A stretch of DNA of 64,000 nt from Acanthosoma haemorrhoidale (Eukaryota > Arthropoda > Insecta > Hemiptera > Acanthosomatidae). Shown piece after piece: positions 22,284-31,397 of this stretch. Position 1 is the first letter of the stretch, and each line of letters opens with the position of its first letter. Made by a program: the position numbers and the translations under genes. The notes under the pieces were generated by a model. The model searched no databases. It was not told where the DNA came from and saw nothing but the letters and a program-made list of their open reading frames with translations. Location: positions 96,369,189 to 96,433,188 of the forward strand of contig OV884009.1 in assembly GCA_930367205.1 (NCBI GenBank), written 5' to 3'.

Positions 22284-22616
22284 ATGGGGAAGCGAACAGG
22301 TTGGAGCCTGAGGTATGAGGATGATCGTCTGTCTACGTTTGTTGGATGGTTTTCACCGGCGAGTGCCGTTAAGTTTGCATCAGCAGGATTTTATTATTTG
22401 AAAAAATCAGACCGAACAAGGTGTCCTTTTTGTGGAGTAATATTATATGAATGGTTGGTATATGATGACCCTTTTGTAGATCACAAGAAATGGTCTAAAT
22501 ATTGTCCGTTTATCGATTACTTGGAACAACTAGAGAAGCTACCATTATTAATAATAGATGAAGTTGATAATAAAAAAGAACAGGAAAACACCTGTGGGTG
22601 CTGCCAATATGCGTAA
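22284..22616 (+). CDS. Single-BIR inhibitor-of-apoptosis-like protein of viral type
   Basis: A 110-residue frame from ATG 22,284. Residues about 12-75 form a BIR domain: RLSTFVGW, then SAGFYY, then CPFC followed 16 residues later by DH and 6 residues later by C. This is the exact CX2CX16HX6C zinc pattern, with the conserved Trp and DDPF. BIR proteins bind caspases or IAP antagonists and block cell death; large DNA viruses often capture them. No RING finger follows, and the frame ends in a short Cys-rich tail (CGCCQ). It stands just inside the viral block, next to a promoter shared with the gene at 27,139. Its intact reading frame is unusual here. Confidence 0.82.
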   Translation: MGKRTGWSLRYEDDRLSTFVGWFSPASAVKFASAGFYYLKKSDRTRCPFCGVILYEWLVYDDPFVDHKKWSKYCPFIDYLEQLEKLPLLIIDEVDNKKEQENTCGCCQYA

Positions 22617-22915
22617 GAGGTTTACACGTTTTATTCAACAACTTTCTCATTTAAAAAACCAAATAGTTTTATATGAAATTAAAAAAAACGAGATAAATCA
22701 ACTAGTAAAAAAAATAGAAAAACTTCATCTTTCCCCACCTCTCTGTTAAATCTTTTAGTCTCAACGTTGAAGCCTAGCAAGATGGAGGGACCACGACGAT
22801 TGGAACTAGTGACTGATTACCCCATCACTTGTAGCAAACTAGTCAGAGTCGGTCTTTGTGATTTTGTGCCACTGTCGCTGTCAGCTATTCATATGACAAG
22901 AAAACTACAGTGTAT
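22617..22915 (+). other. Spacer after the BIR gene with a short Lys-rich frame
   Basis: A short open frame (to 22,749) encodes a Lys/Glu-rich, coiled-coil-like segment (NEINQLVKKIEKLH). It is out of frame with the BIR domain and could be a lost C-terminal extension. The following bases contain an open frame that probably supplied the N-terminus of the next ORF before a frameshift. Confidence 0.35.
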
Positions 22916-23392
22916 ATGGATACAGAAGAATGGAAATTCATCGTCGACCAAGTTCCAAGGATGTTGTCTCTTTTGCAAAGCAGACCCCAGAAAGTGGAGG
23001 TCGAAGACCGAGTAGGATGTAAAAATGTAAATTGCATATTTTCCAAGAGAGGGAGGAACAGGATCGTGAAAATTGAACAGGTAATTCTTTGTTTCGCAAT
23101 GTTTAACCAGAGTCCATCAACCCTTCAGCTGAATACACCTTCGGCATGTTTTAACAAAAATGATGTGACAAAGCTTTGTAGAGACGTTAAGAAAATCAAC
23201 GACTCATTGGACTTGATAACCAAGATGGCTGAAGTCTTTAAGAAAAATGAAGAATGTCAACTCATCGAACCTGTGGATTGTGTTCCGATTGATTTCGGCA
23301 TCAATACCAATACCCTTTTTAATAATTTAAATGAACTCGAGAAAATGTGTAATAATACCCACATAAATTGTAATTTGAACTATATTCAATAA
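22916..23392 (+). CDS. Unknown protein in viral block
   Basis: An open frame of about 158 codons with ATG at 22,916. It is rich in Cys, Asn and Lys (for example VGCKNVNCIFSKRGRN), with a predicted helical second half. I do not recognise the family. Coding-like sequence continues upstream in another frame (22,790-22,910), so the true start may lie further left behind a frameshift. It is convergent with the - strand genes beginning at 23,546. Confidence 0.45.
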   Translation: MDTEEWKFIVDQVPRMLSLLQSRPQKVEVEDRVGCKNVNCIFSKRGRNRIVKIEQVILCFAMFNQSPSTLQLNTPSACFNKNDVTKLCRDVKKINDSLDLITKMAEVFKKNEECQLIEPVDCVPIDFGINTNTLFNNLNELEKMCNNTHINCNLNYIQ

Positions 23393-23545
23393 ATAATTGT
23401 TATGTCTATACATTTATTTTTTTATTATTATTGAACCTTTCCCTAAGTAAAAATGAGAATAAAGGTAAATAAAAAAAAAAAATTTTAAATTTATATGGTT
23501 TATTTGAAAATAAAACATGAATAAATTATAGATATAATATTACAA

Positions 23546-23767
23546 TTAATAATTAATATATTCATTGAGGTATGAGAGTCTTCGTTTCTGGATAAATTCC
23601 TCGTCCTCTCGCCATTCCTCAGGTAAGTAGTCCCAGATGTAGTCTAATGTGTAGTCGAAAAGGTACAAAAGTAATGATCGAGGTAAAACTCTCAATTCTT
23701 CAGTAGTTAAAGTTTCGATACCTTCCTCTCCCAAACGACGTATCGCCGACTCCATTCTATCCGTCAT
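23546..23767 (-). CDS. Small acidic unknown protein
   Basis: A 73-residue frame starting with ATG at 23,767. It is acidic, with many aromatic residues in its middle (LFDYTLDYIWDYLPEEW). Its position, last in a - strand series behind capsid-type genes, supports a real viral gene. No family recognised. The flanking DNA is very AT-rich. Confidence 0.45.
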   Translation of the reverse strand: MTDRMESAIRRLGEEGIETLTTEELRVLPRSLLLYLFDYTLDYIWDYLPEEWREDEEFIQKRRLSYLNEYINY

Positions 23768-23833
23768 ACTGATGCAGGTTTTTTTTTTACTAGGAGGTAT
23801 TTATAAATTCTCCTCCTCCTCAAACCACAAACA

Positions 23834-24454
23834 CTAAGGACTATTTTTTTTATGGTACCTGAGAGGGTTGACTAATGATTTGCTGTCAAATACCAGTTCA
23901 CAGTATACACACTTAACTCTATCCTTGACTCCTCGAATAAATCCAGCATATGAAAGCAGATGTTGAGGTGAGCCAATGTTTTTAAATGTTTGCCTTCTTA
24001 TCTCTTCTTTTTTCAAATTTACAGCTTCAGAATTTTTTCCGATCCATGCAGCCAGACGATGAGCTTGATTTAATGAACAAACAAAGGAAGTGTTTAAATG
24101 AAAATGACAAGTCATCTGGTCATTATCTAATTGTTTCAAGTTTGGACAGCCGAAATCATGAAGATCATAGACTGGTTTATCAATGAGTTCTTCTATGAAA
24201 TGACACTTTTCCCCATAATGTGTCAAAGTCTTCCGTGATGGATAGTAAGAAATATTTCATAGCCTCATATGGTACATTACCATAGTTCCATTCCAGTCCG
24301 TGAATATGTTTCTTTACCCAAAGATTTGTTTTCGACTCACCCACTTCTCCTACATCTCGAGATGGTTTGAAAAACGAATGCCACGATGAATCATGGCTGA
24401 TGGAGATTACAGATAGTTCTTTAACGATCAATGAGTTAGAAGCCGAGCGATAAC
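23834..24454 (-). pseudogene. Second BIR-like gene, frameshifted
   Basis: Two - strand frames (24,180-24,454 and 23,834-24,226) overlap at a frameshift near 24,215 and together give a protein of about 200 residues. The last 50 residues resemble a BIR domain: RRQTFKN, LLSYAGFIRG, then VKCVYC and a His 16 residues on. The Trp and the final Cys region are missing or altered, so zinc binding is doubtful. The N-terminal 140 residues are not recognised. The segment begins after a good acceptor (TTGATTTTCAG at about 24,455-24,465), so an upstream exon may be lost. It lies downstream of the hexon-like gene on the same strand. Confidence 0.5.
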
Positions 24455-24562
24455 CTGAAAATCAATGACCGCCGAACGCATTATATGCTTGAGTCAATGT
24501 CTTACGGTGAAGTGATATTTTTGCAGTCGACGTAATCTCTATATATAGATGTATGTGCTGTT

Positions 24563-25777
24563 TCAGTACATTTTACGAACAAGACCTGTGCCCACCTCAT
24601 ATTCTACAATTTTATCGTGGAGAATAAGGCAGTATGCCTTAGTATTTGGCGGAATGTTCTCACTCGCCTGTAGTAATACACGAATATCAATAGTCGTACT
24701 CTTTATCGCATCAGATTGTTTAGAACAATCTATAACGACTATAGGTGCTATGATCTCAAAATCACATCGTGACAGCAGAGGTTGAGAATGTCTATTGCCA
24801 TAATAACTCGTTTGAAATTCTTTATACATTTCGTAGAGGAGAGCCACTTTTTCAAGCTCGAAATCTATATTCAAATCATCATAAGGATATTGCTCGCTAT
24901 TCAGATAGAGTTTCAAAATTTTCAATTTGCAACTATCAAACTGACTGTTAACTTTGCTAGCGTTTCTCATTCGATTTTTCTGGAATGCGATAATAACATA
25001 CCGTGGCTTTTCTAAATTTGTCGATGTTTTTACAGTCCAGTTTTCTTGCTGTGATGCAGTTAAATTAGGATATGCGTAAAGATCCCACGATCTGAATGGA
25101 ATAGAGATGACCTTGTTTTTATCTACCATTTTTAACAACCTCAGCCGTTCTTGATCAGAAACACGAACATGAGGCATTCTCCAAATCACTTTATCTAATT
25201 TTATTACAACATCATCGTCACCCTTTACGCAGTTCAAGTCAGTACTCGATCTGATCAAAACGAGTTCTTGCTTAAGATTAATTAAAATTTTTCGATAGTC
25301 CTCACATATCCCTAAGAGAATATCCAGTGGCAGACACAGACTAAAAAAACCGTTTTTATCTATTGAAAGAGTTTTGTCTGAACCTGGGATTACCCATCCT
25401 GCATTTTCTAGACCTTTGACTTGATTAGGTGAAAATGACGCATGGCCTTTAAGCGTTGTAGTTGTTCCTGGGTTTCTCACTCTATCAACTTCAATGCCAT
25501 TCAATTCATATCTGATCTCATCAAACAAAAACGCAAAAGCGTTATTAGTCAATTTTGAAGTAGCTCCAGGAGTACCATCTTTTTTTTAAATTCGTCCTTC
25601 AAGATAAACATAACTTAATGAAGGAAACGTGTAGACATCTTGTTGATGTATAGGTTTTCTGATTTCGTCAGAGCTGTTAAAGGTGTTCCCCGCATACGGC
25701 TGATGTGAATGATACTGGAATTTCGTAAGGGAATCATCAAATTTTATATCTGATGTAACGCTTAGTATGTTATTCAT
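24563..25777 (-). pseudogene. Hexon-like major capsid protein (left lineage), one nonsense codon
   Basis: One - strand frame of about 404 codons from ATG 25,777, interrupted only by TAA at about 25,586-25,588. Motifs conserved with the right-block copy include CLPLDILLG, LKQELVLI, WRMPHVRVSDQERLRLLK and PFRSWDLY. The C-terminus reads HDKIVEYEVGTGLVRK. Position and partners (penton-like and protease genes just upstream) point to the double-jelly-roll capsid protein of polinton/adintovirus-like elements. I infer the fold from context and family resemblance; no catalytic residue can confirm it. The start overlaps the previous gene by four bases. Confidence 0.62.
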
Positions 25778-25947
25778 TTTTTCTTATTTTGTAACCGAGA
25801 ACCACACTGTTTCAAAAAGTTAGCGTTTGCAGTTGTTAACTGTCTCGTCAATTTAGGATTACTAATTCTTAAAATGGTTTGCTCTCTCCTTTTATAACGA
25901 GCTACACTATTATTCTGCACACCATCCATGGTAAAATCAATCCCCAT
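25774..25947 (-). CDS. Small basic protein between penton and hexon genes
   Basis: An intact 57-residue frame not listed among long ORFs, with ATG at 25,947. It is strongly basic (ARYKRRE, NPKLTRQL, QNKKK), as expected of a DNA-condensing or cement-type minor virion protein. Its start overlaps the penton-like stop by 11 bases and its stop overlaps the hexon-like ATG as ATGA. A diverged counterpart sits at the same place in the right block (42,082), and again at 46,700-46,860. That synteny is the main evidence that it is a real gene. Confidence 0.65.
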   Translation of the reverse strand: MGIDFTMDGVQNNSVARYKRREQTILRISNPKLTRQLTTANANFLKQCGSRLQNKKK

Positions 25948-26644
25948 TTTTCTTCAAATGTATTCGCAATGTAACAGTTTCCCCCCTAAAGTCAATAAGT
26001 TCTCCGTCTTGATCCACTAACCGAACGGTAATATTGTCAACAGTCCTCACGTTAGTAGGAAAGTAAATGACAGGATTCGGGGTTTCTATTATTTTATATC
26101 CTGGTTCTACAGCCGGGAGGAATTGATGTATGCTATGATCCGGATCTCCATTGACGTAAGACCCTGATGCGATGTTACAATGAATCGAAATAGTGTTTAC
26201 AGAAAGAATTTTCACAATGCCATCCGATTCGCTGTACCGATGCACTGGGTTAATGACTTGATTGGGACGATGAAAACCTAACAGTGGACCAATAGAATGG
26301 GGCTTGTCGGGGAAGTTGAAGTAGACCGGCTTCGTTGTTCTAAGTTCAGCCTTTAAAGTATTCTGATTTCCTCGCAGCATAAACCCCTCACCAGGTTCCT
26401 GGTGATCAATTTCTTCGTGAAGAAAAGAATTTAATGCATCGATATCATACGATCCTTCAGGTATCTGGATCGTCAAATTTCCAAAATAAAACTTATCGTT
26501 AACATCCTTTCTTATATTAGGAATAGTATTATATGTGTCAAAAGATAATAACCCAACTGTATAACTTGAGCGTAATTCCAGCGGAGGTGAAAAGTTTGCA
26601 TGAAGAACACTAGAATTTCCTGTAAACGTAACTGTATAGCTCAT
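25937..26644 (-). CDS. Penton-like capsid protein (left lineage), intact frame
   Basis: An intact 235-residue frame starting at ATG 26,644. Conserved with the right-block copy are GLLSFDTYNTIPN, IPEGSYDID, SGSYVNGDPDH, EPGYKIIETPNP and TNVRT. Order protease, penton, small basic, hexon is kept in both blocks, which supports a minor capsid (penton-type, single jelly-roll) role. That role is inferred from order and size. It is remarkably intact for an endogenous relic. Confidence 0.6.
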   Translation of the reverse strand: MSYTVTFTGNSSVLHANFSPPLELRSSYTVGLLSFDTYNTIPNIRKDVNDKFYFGNLTIQIPEGSYDIDALNSFLHEEIDHQEPGEGFMLRGNQNTLKAELRTTKPVYFNFPDKPHSIGPLLGFHRPNQVINPVHRYSESDGIVKILSVNTISIHCNIASGSYVNGDPDHSIHQFLPAVEPGYKIIETPNPVIYFPTNVRTVDNITVRLVDQDGELIDFRGETVTLRIHLKKNGD

Positions 26645-26656
26645 GATTATGAATGA

Positions 26657-26839
26657 TCAAAATTTATGAAAAACGTCAGCTAAATACTTTAAGCAGAGAT
26701 GTCCACAAATCAGAGTATTCCACTTCTGATAACGACGTCTGTTGTAAGTTATTTTTGAACCCTTGAAATAGTCAAGTAGCTGTGGTGGTGATTTCAAATT
26801 TCCAAACGAATCAAAAGCGATAAAGCATTCAAAGTACAA
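26657..26839 (-). pseudogene. Adenain-like cysteine protease, C-terminal remnant (left lineage)
   Basis: The frame retains the acidic-residue box AFDSFGNL and the active-site cysteine box CGHLCLKY of adenovirus-protease-type enzymes, which process capsid proteins. The N-terminal half with the catalytic His is missing; it stops near 26,839 where unrelated sequence leads into the next promoter. The surviving part matches the right-block protease at 40,150-40,482 in the same order relative to the penton-like gene. Confidence 0.72.
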
Positions 26840-27000
26840 AAAACGTTATACGGATAGATAACTATTGGTGAATTGATTAGTCATTAAAAGAAAATTATAG
26901 CAATACCTCTGAATCTAATGCGCCTCCCTTGCGGTTCTCACGGTTTTCGCACGGATGGCTGTCTGTGATGTTAATGTGCACTCAGCTTAAAATGTATCCC

Positions 27001-27138
27001 TCCTCATCGACTTTTGCAATGTTCAATCATTCAGTATCTGGAGTGTCGAGCAACTTTTCCTAAACGTAAGTCTTTATACTATTTGAACTAATCCTAGCAT
27101 AATGATAACTAAATATTGTGATTTGTTAAATATTGCAG
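27001..27138 (+). promoter_or_regulatory. Repeated leader with Inr and an intron
   Basis: 27,009-27,086 repeats the 78-bp BIR-gene leader. TTCAGT at 27,030-27,035 fits an arthropod initiator. A strong donor GTAAGT (27,066-27,071) and the acceptor TATTGCAG ending at 27,138 define a 73-base intron that ends immediately before the ATG at 27,139. Confidence 0.6.
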
Positions 27139-27390
27139 ATGTCTTTAATCAATAAATTAAACAGGCTGACAGTCTATAAAACAATTGGGGAGTTGAAGGA
27201 GGGAACAACATACAGAATATTGGAGTTGTCGATAAAGTCGACGGAATACGGAGAAGCATTACAAGCTATCTTAGAAGGAGAAAGCGGTGAAAGATTTCGT
27301 ACCTTTTTACCAAAAAGGTATCGCGAATGCTTTTCAGACAGAGACATAGAACAATATGATGGTGAGTTTTCATATTTATTTATTTTTTGA
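27139..27390 (+). CDS. Small spliced gene, possibly OB-fold ssDNA-binding-like
   Basis: The frame starts at ATG 27,139 right after a splice acceptor and reads SLINKLNRLTVYKTIGEL, then YRILELSIKS, then FRTFLPKRYRECF. A GTGAGT donor at 27,362-27,367 suggests the true coding exon ends at 27,361 and that the last residues of the open frame are intron. A downstream exon is not found because a solo LTR begins at 27,464. The beta-rich pattern with FLPKRY is reminiscent of small proteins that accompany viral polymerases in insect genomes. The function is a guess. Confidence 0.45.
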   Translation: MSLINKLNRLTVYKTIGELKEGTTYRILELSIKSTEYGEALQAILEGESGERFRTFLPKRYRECFSDRDIEQYDGEFSYLFIF

Positions 27391-27459
27391 AATAATAGCA
27401 TTAATTAAAATTGTTTGTAATAGACAACTAACATAAGCTTTAATTTAGGATCATTAAAG

Positions 27460-28518
27460 ATGTTGTAGCAACCGCTAACTATATATGTAAATTACCCTAC
27501 ACTCTGGTTCATAATGTATTATAATATAATGTAAATCTTGTAAGCTTCTTTGGAATAAATCAGGGTCGCGGCACGTAGTAGGAACAGGCAGACATACGGA
27601 CACCGACAGACGGTAATAAATCATAGAGAGGTCGGAAGTCGTAGACAAGTAACTCAAAGGGTGCGGCAATAAACCTACGCGAATTAGCCACCTGACTGCC
27701 ATAAAACCCGAAAGCAAGGACACTTACCCCTATCATAATAGACCTTGAGTCACTTCCCTTGGTCATAAAAGCATGCTAGGAACCCTTTTGGGACCCATGG
27801 GATAATAACCTTGCTATAGGTGGTCAAATAACCCTAGGGGGTGAGCCCTAGCATGGCCCTATGGCCCTAGCAGCCATATAAAACACACCCTTGTACCCCA
27901 ACGGTCATAAAACTAAAAGGAAGTGACTACCTGTGTATCGTAAAACTTACTCCGGGCAGACAGACCCGGCCTTCCACGAGGGAGGGGGTTATCATATTTA
28001 TATCAGTAAATTTCACTCTTCATCCCACTTTGTCGCTTAGCTTCATAGCTGCATGACTTATCACTTACCCCAGGGCCACCTGGCCCTGGTGGGCTCACTC
28101 TGTTTACTAGTCTCCACAGCCGATTACCTCGCGATATGCCAGGGCCTCGGGGCCCTGGGAGTAAGCCCCCCTCAGCCTTCCGCTAATCGACTCTCACTAT
28201 GCTACACCTATACGACGGCACTTCGCCTCACAGCCTATAGCAGAACCCTGACGAATTGTACTTATTACGCTGCCGATCTCTCGCCCGAACTCTGAAAACT
28301 GGTCTTATTCTTTATGAACCTCTGAACCTCATCCTGAACACAGTGTCTTGTCGGGACACATCCCTATCAATAAATGGAGTCAGATATTAACGCCTACATG
28401 GAACATGGTCCATGTTATTAACTACAGCAATCCGACAATTGTTGACCTCCGACAATTGTTCACCTTTTCCGACAATTGTTCACCTCCGACAATTGTTCAA
28501 CCAATAACCCGACAATGT
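27460..28518 (+). repeat. Solo LTR with ATGT target duplication
   Basis: The LTR runs from TGTAGCAACCGC (27,464) to AACCCGACA (28,514), flanked on both sides by ATGT. It contains a TATAAAA box near 27,875 and AATAAA near 28,368. Four tandem CCGACAATTGTT units (28,437-28,500) lie before its end. The copy at 49,236-49,914 shares both ends. It has no protein-coding capacity and separates the 27,139 gene from the polymerase. Confidence 0.8.
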
Positions 28519-28581
28519 CATACGAGGGGAAGGAGAAAAAATCGTACCAAATTAAGTTTATGTAATTTGTACAATTGAATA

Positions 28582-31000
28582 ATGGCAGAGGGAAAAGGTA
28601 TGAATGTTTTATTATGTTCGAAATGTGGACTATTATTATTAAAATCGAGTGCACATAGATGTAAATGGCAGTTTTATGTATGTACACTCTGTAGTCGTGA
28701 ATTCAAATCCAAATTTAATTATGAACGTCATAAAATCACATGCGAAAAAAAACGTTTCAGTTCCCCTCAGGCATTCGTCGATATTGGTAGTCAGTTATCA
28801 ATGAAAAACTTTCAAACCCCAGCTGGTCCATCTTTGAATCAATCACATTTGCCGTTTAAAAAACGAACGTACTCGGGCATTCCGTATTTATCGGAACCTA
28901 ATATTGCAAATATAGGAATCAGCCCTCCAAAGAAACATCGATTCTATAATGAGGAACAACTAGAAATTTTAACAACGAACGAACAAGGTATTAAAAAGAC
29001 AGCATTTGGTAATACACTCATAGACTTATATATTGAAAATCACGATTTCAACGTTGCAATTCGCTTAAAGCAGTTAGAGCAGAGTTCCCACGCGATGACA
29101 AAATTAAATTAAAAAAGTTCCAGAGTACATAAAGAATTAAAATTGTAGCTTACGCTGATTTTGAATGTTACTTAGAAACAATCGAAGGTCCTTGTCAAAA
29201 TCCTTCAATTTCATGGTCGAAATCCGTGCACAACCATAAAATCTTTTGTGCATCATTAATGGTTAAAGCCGATATTCCTCTATTTGATCTTCAACCTTCT
29301 GTTTATACTGGTGCTAACTGCATGGTGTTCTTTATGGAAGCTCTTCATAAATTGGCAAAAAAGGCTGATGAAATATATTGAAAAGTCCAACCTATGGCTC
29401 AAATGACTGAGCAAGAAATGTCGTATTATGAAAAAACAGATAAGGGCGTTATTTGTCTTAAGACATTATATAACGAAGAAAAAGTACGACATCATGATCA
29501 TGTAACATCCAAATTTATTGGTGCTGCTCATTCCTATTGCAACTTGCAAGCAAAAACGCCAGATTTCATACCAGTGTTTATGCATAACTTACAGGGTTAT
29601 GACTCGCACTTCATCGTTCCTTTTCTAGCCAATCAAGAGGGAGAAGTAACAGTTGTTCCGAGCAATTCGGAAAAATACATCAGTTTCACCAAATCCTTTC
29701 ACGATTGTAAAACTAAAATAAGATTCGTTGATAGCTATACATTTTGAGCTGCCAGCCTTGATACGCTTGTTCAAAACATGAAAGCAGTTTCTGATGATCT
29801 CTCAACCATTTTTCCTCACTTGTACCAGTTAATACCAGAAAAAAATAAAGTTGAATTGCTTACAAAAAAAGGAATTTACCCATATTCTTATATAAATTCG
29901 TTAGAGCGATTAGATGAAACAACTTAACTTCAGAAAATATTTCAGAGACAGACTATCAACATGCTCAAGCCATTTGGAAAAATTTTAATTTAAAAAATTT
30001 AAAGGAATATACCGAAATGTACATTAAAACGGATGTTATTCTTTTATGCGAAATATTTGAAAAATTTCGTAATCTGTGCATGGAGATATATTGCTTAGAT
30101 CCCGCCTATTTTATGTCTTTTCCAGGGTTAAGCTACGAGGCAATGTTAAAAACAACAAATATCGAGCTGGAAATCATTAAAGACGTTGATATGATATTAT
30201 TTATTGAAAAAGGAATTCGAGGAGGCATAACACAAGTAGTCAAGCGCTATGCCAAAGCAAATAATATTTACACAGATGATTACAACCCAAATAAGCTCGT
30301 TAGCCACCTTATTTACGCGGATGTAAATAATTTATATGGATATGCCATGAATAGCTTCCTCCCATATTGTGACTTTAAATGGTTAAATGAAGAATTAGAC
30401 GTGTTAAACGTCCCGGATGAGTCGGAAATCGGGTATATACTTGATGTTGATATAGATTACCCAGATGAATTTACATGATTTTAATTCTCAATTACCCTTA
30501 TTACCTGAAAAATCAAAGCCCCCCAGCAATAAAACTACCGAAAAATTGCTGACAACTCTCACAGCGAAAACCCGTTATATCGTTCATTATGTAAATCTGA
30601 AACAAGCACTAAATCTGGGTATTAAATTAAGAAAAAATCATAGAATTCTAAAATTCAAGCAAAAAAATTGGCTGCTTCCATACATAAATTTAAATACTAA
30701 ACATAGAGCTATGTCGACCAACCCTTTTGAATCTGATTTTTTCAAGCTGATGAACAACTCTTCTTTCGGTAAATTCATGGAAAATGTTAGGAAACGTATA
30801 GACCTAAAATTGTAACAAATAAAAGATCGCTAAACAAACTAGTTAAAAAACCTAATTTCAAAGAGAGAATAATTTTCACAGAAAATGTAGCGTCTGTCCA
30901 GTTAGAAAAGGAAAGAATTGTATTTGATAAGCCCCTTTATGTTGGCTTTAGCATATTGGAACTATCAAAGGTGTTAATGTATAAATTACATTATAACGTA
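28582..31000 (+). pseudogene. Protein-primed family B DNA polymerase relic
   Basis: The first frame (28,582-29,112) carries two Cys/His finger-like pairs (CSKCG, CTLCSREF). Exonuclease motifs follow: ADFE near 29,155, NLQGYDSHF near 29,590 and YIKTDVILL near 30,020. Polymerase motifs are the A box DVNNLYGYAM near 30,320-30,350 and the B box KLMNNSSFGKFMEN near 30,750. Frameshifts occur near 29,090, 29,925 and 30,460, and stops at 29,380 and 29,745. The catalytic C box is absent because a Jockey-B element replaces the sequence at about 31,001. This polymerase type replicates linear genomes with terminal proteins in polintons, adintoviruses and relatives. It is the replication gene of the left block. 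Confidence 0.85.
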
Positions 31001-31397
31001 GTTTCTGCGCATGCGCTACTATTAACAACCACGTACAACTATTGCTCTCCAAATCAATACCGATAACTACCGTTTATAGACCCTTTTTCGGCTTTGGGAT
31101 TGTGTCAACTGGCAACTTAAGTGAGGTGGCCACGAGGGAGCCCTCAATAAGTGAGTAGATCGCTAGTTCATTGGTGTGAAGTGCAAATAATAGTGACATC
31201 GGACAGAGTAGTCAGCCATCTTGACTGAGGCATCAGCCGTCGTTCACGATACATAGCCGTTCTGAGCCAGACCTGATAGGTGGCTCAGAGCCAAGACCGG
31301 TGACTCGCCACTGGAATCCCACCGGCGCTACGTATTTTATTTATTTTATTTTATTTTATTTTTTTTTTAACTAACAAAAATCTTAGCTAATGACAAA

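Noticed and set aside
24549..25015. + strand ORFs at 24,549-24,785, 24,769-24,951 and 24,782-25,015
   Set aside because: They are antisense to the hexon-like gene, which has the longer frame and a diverged homologue on the right side.
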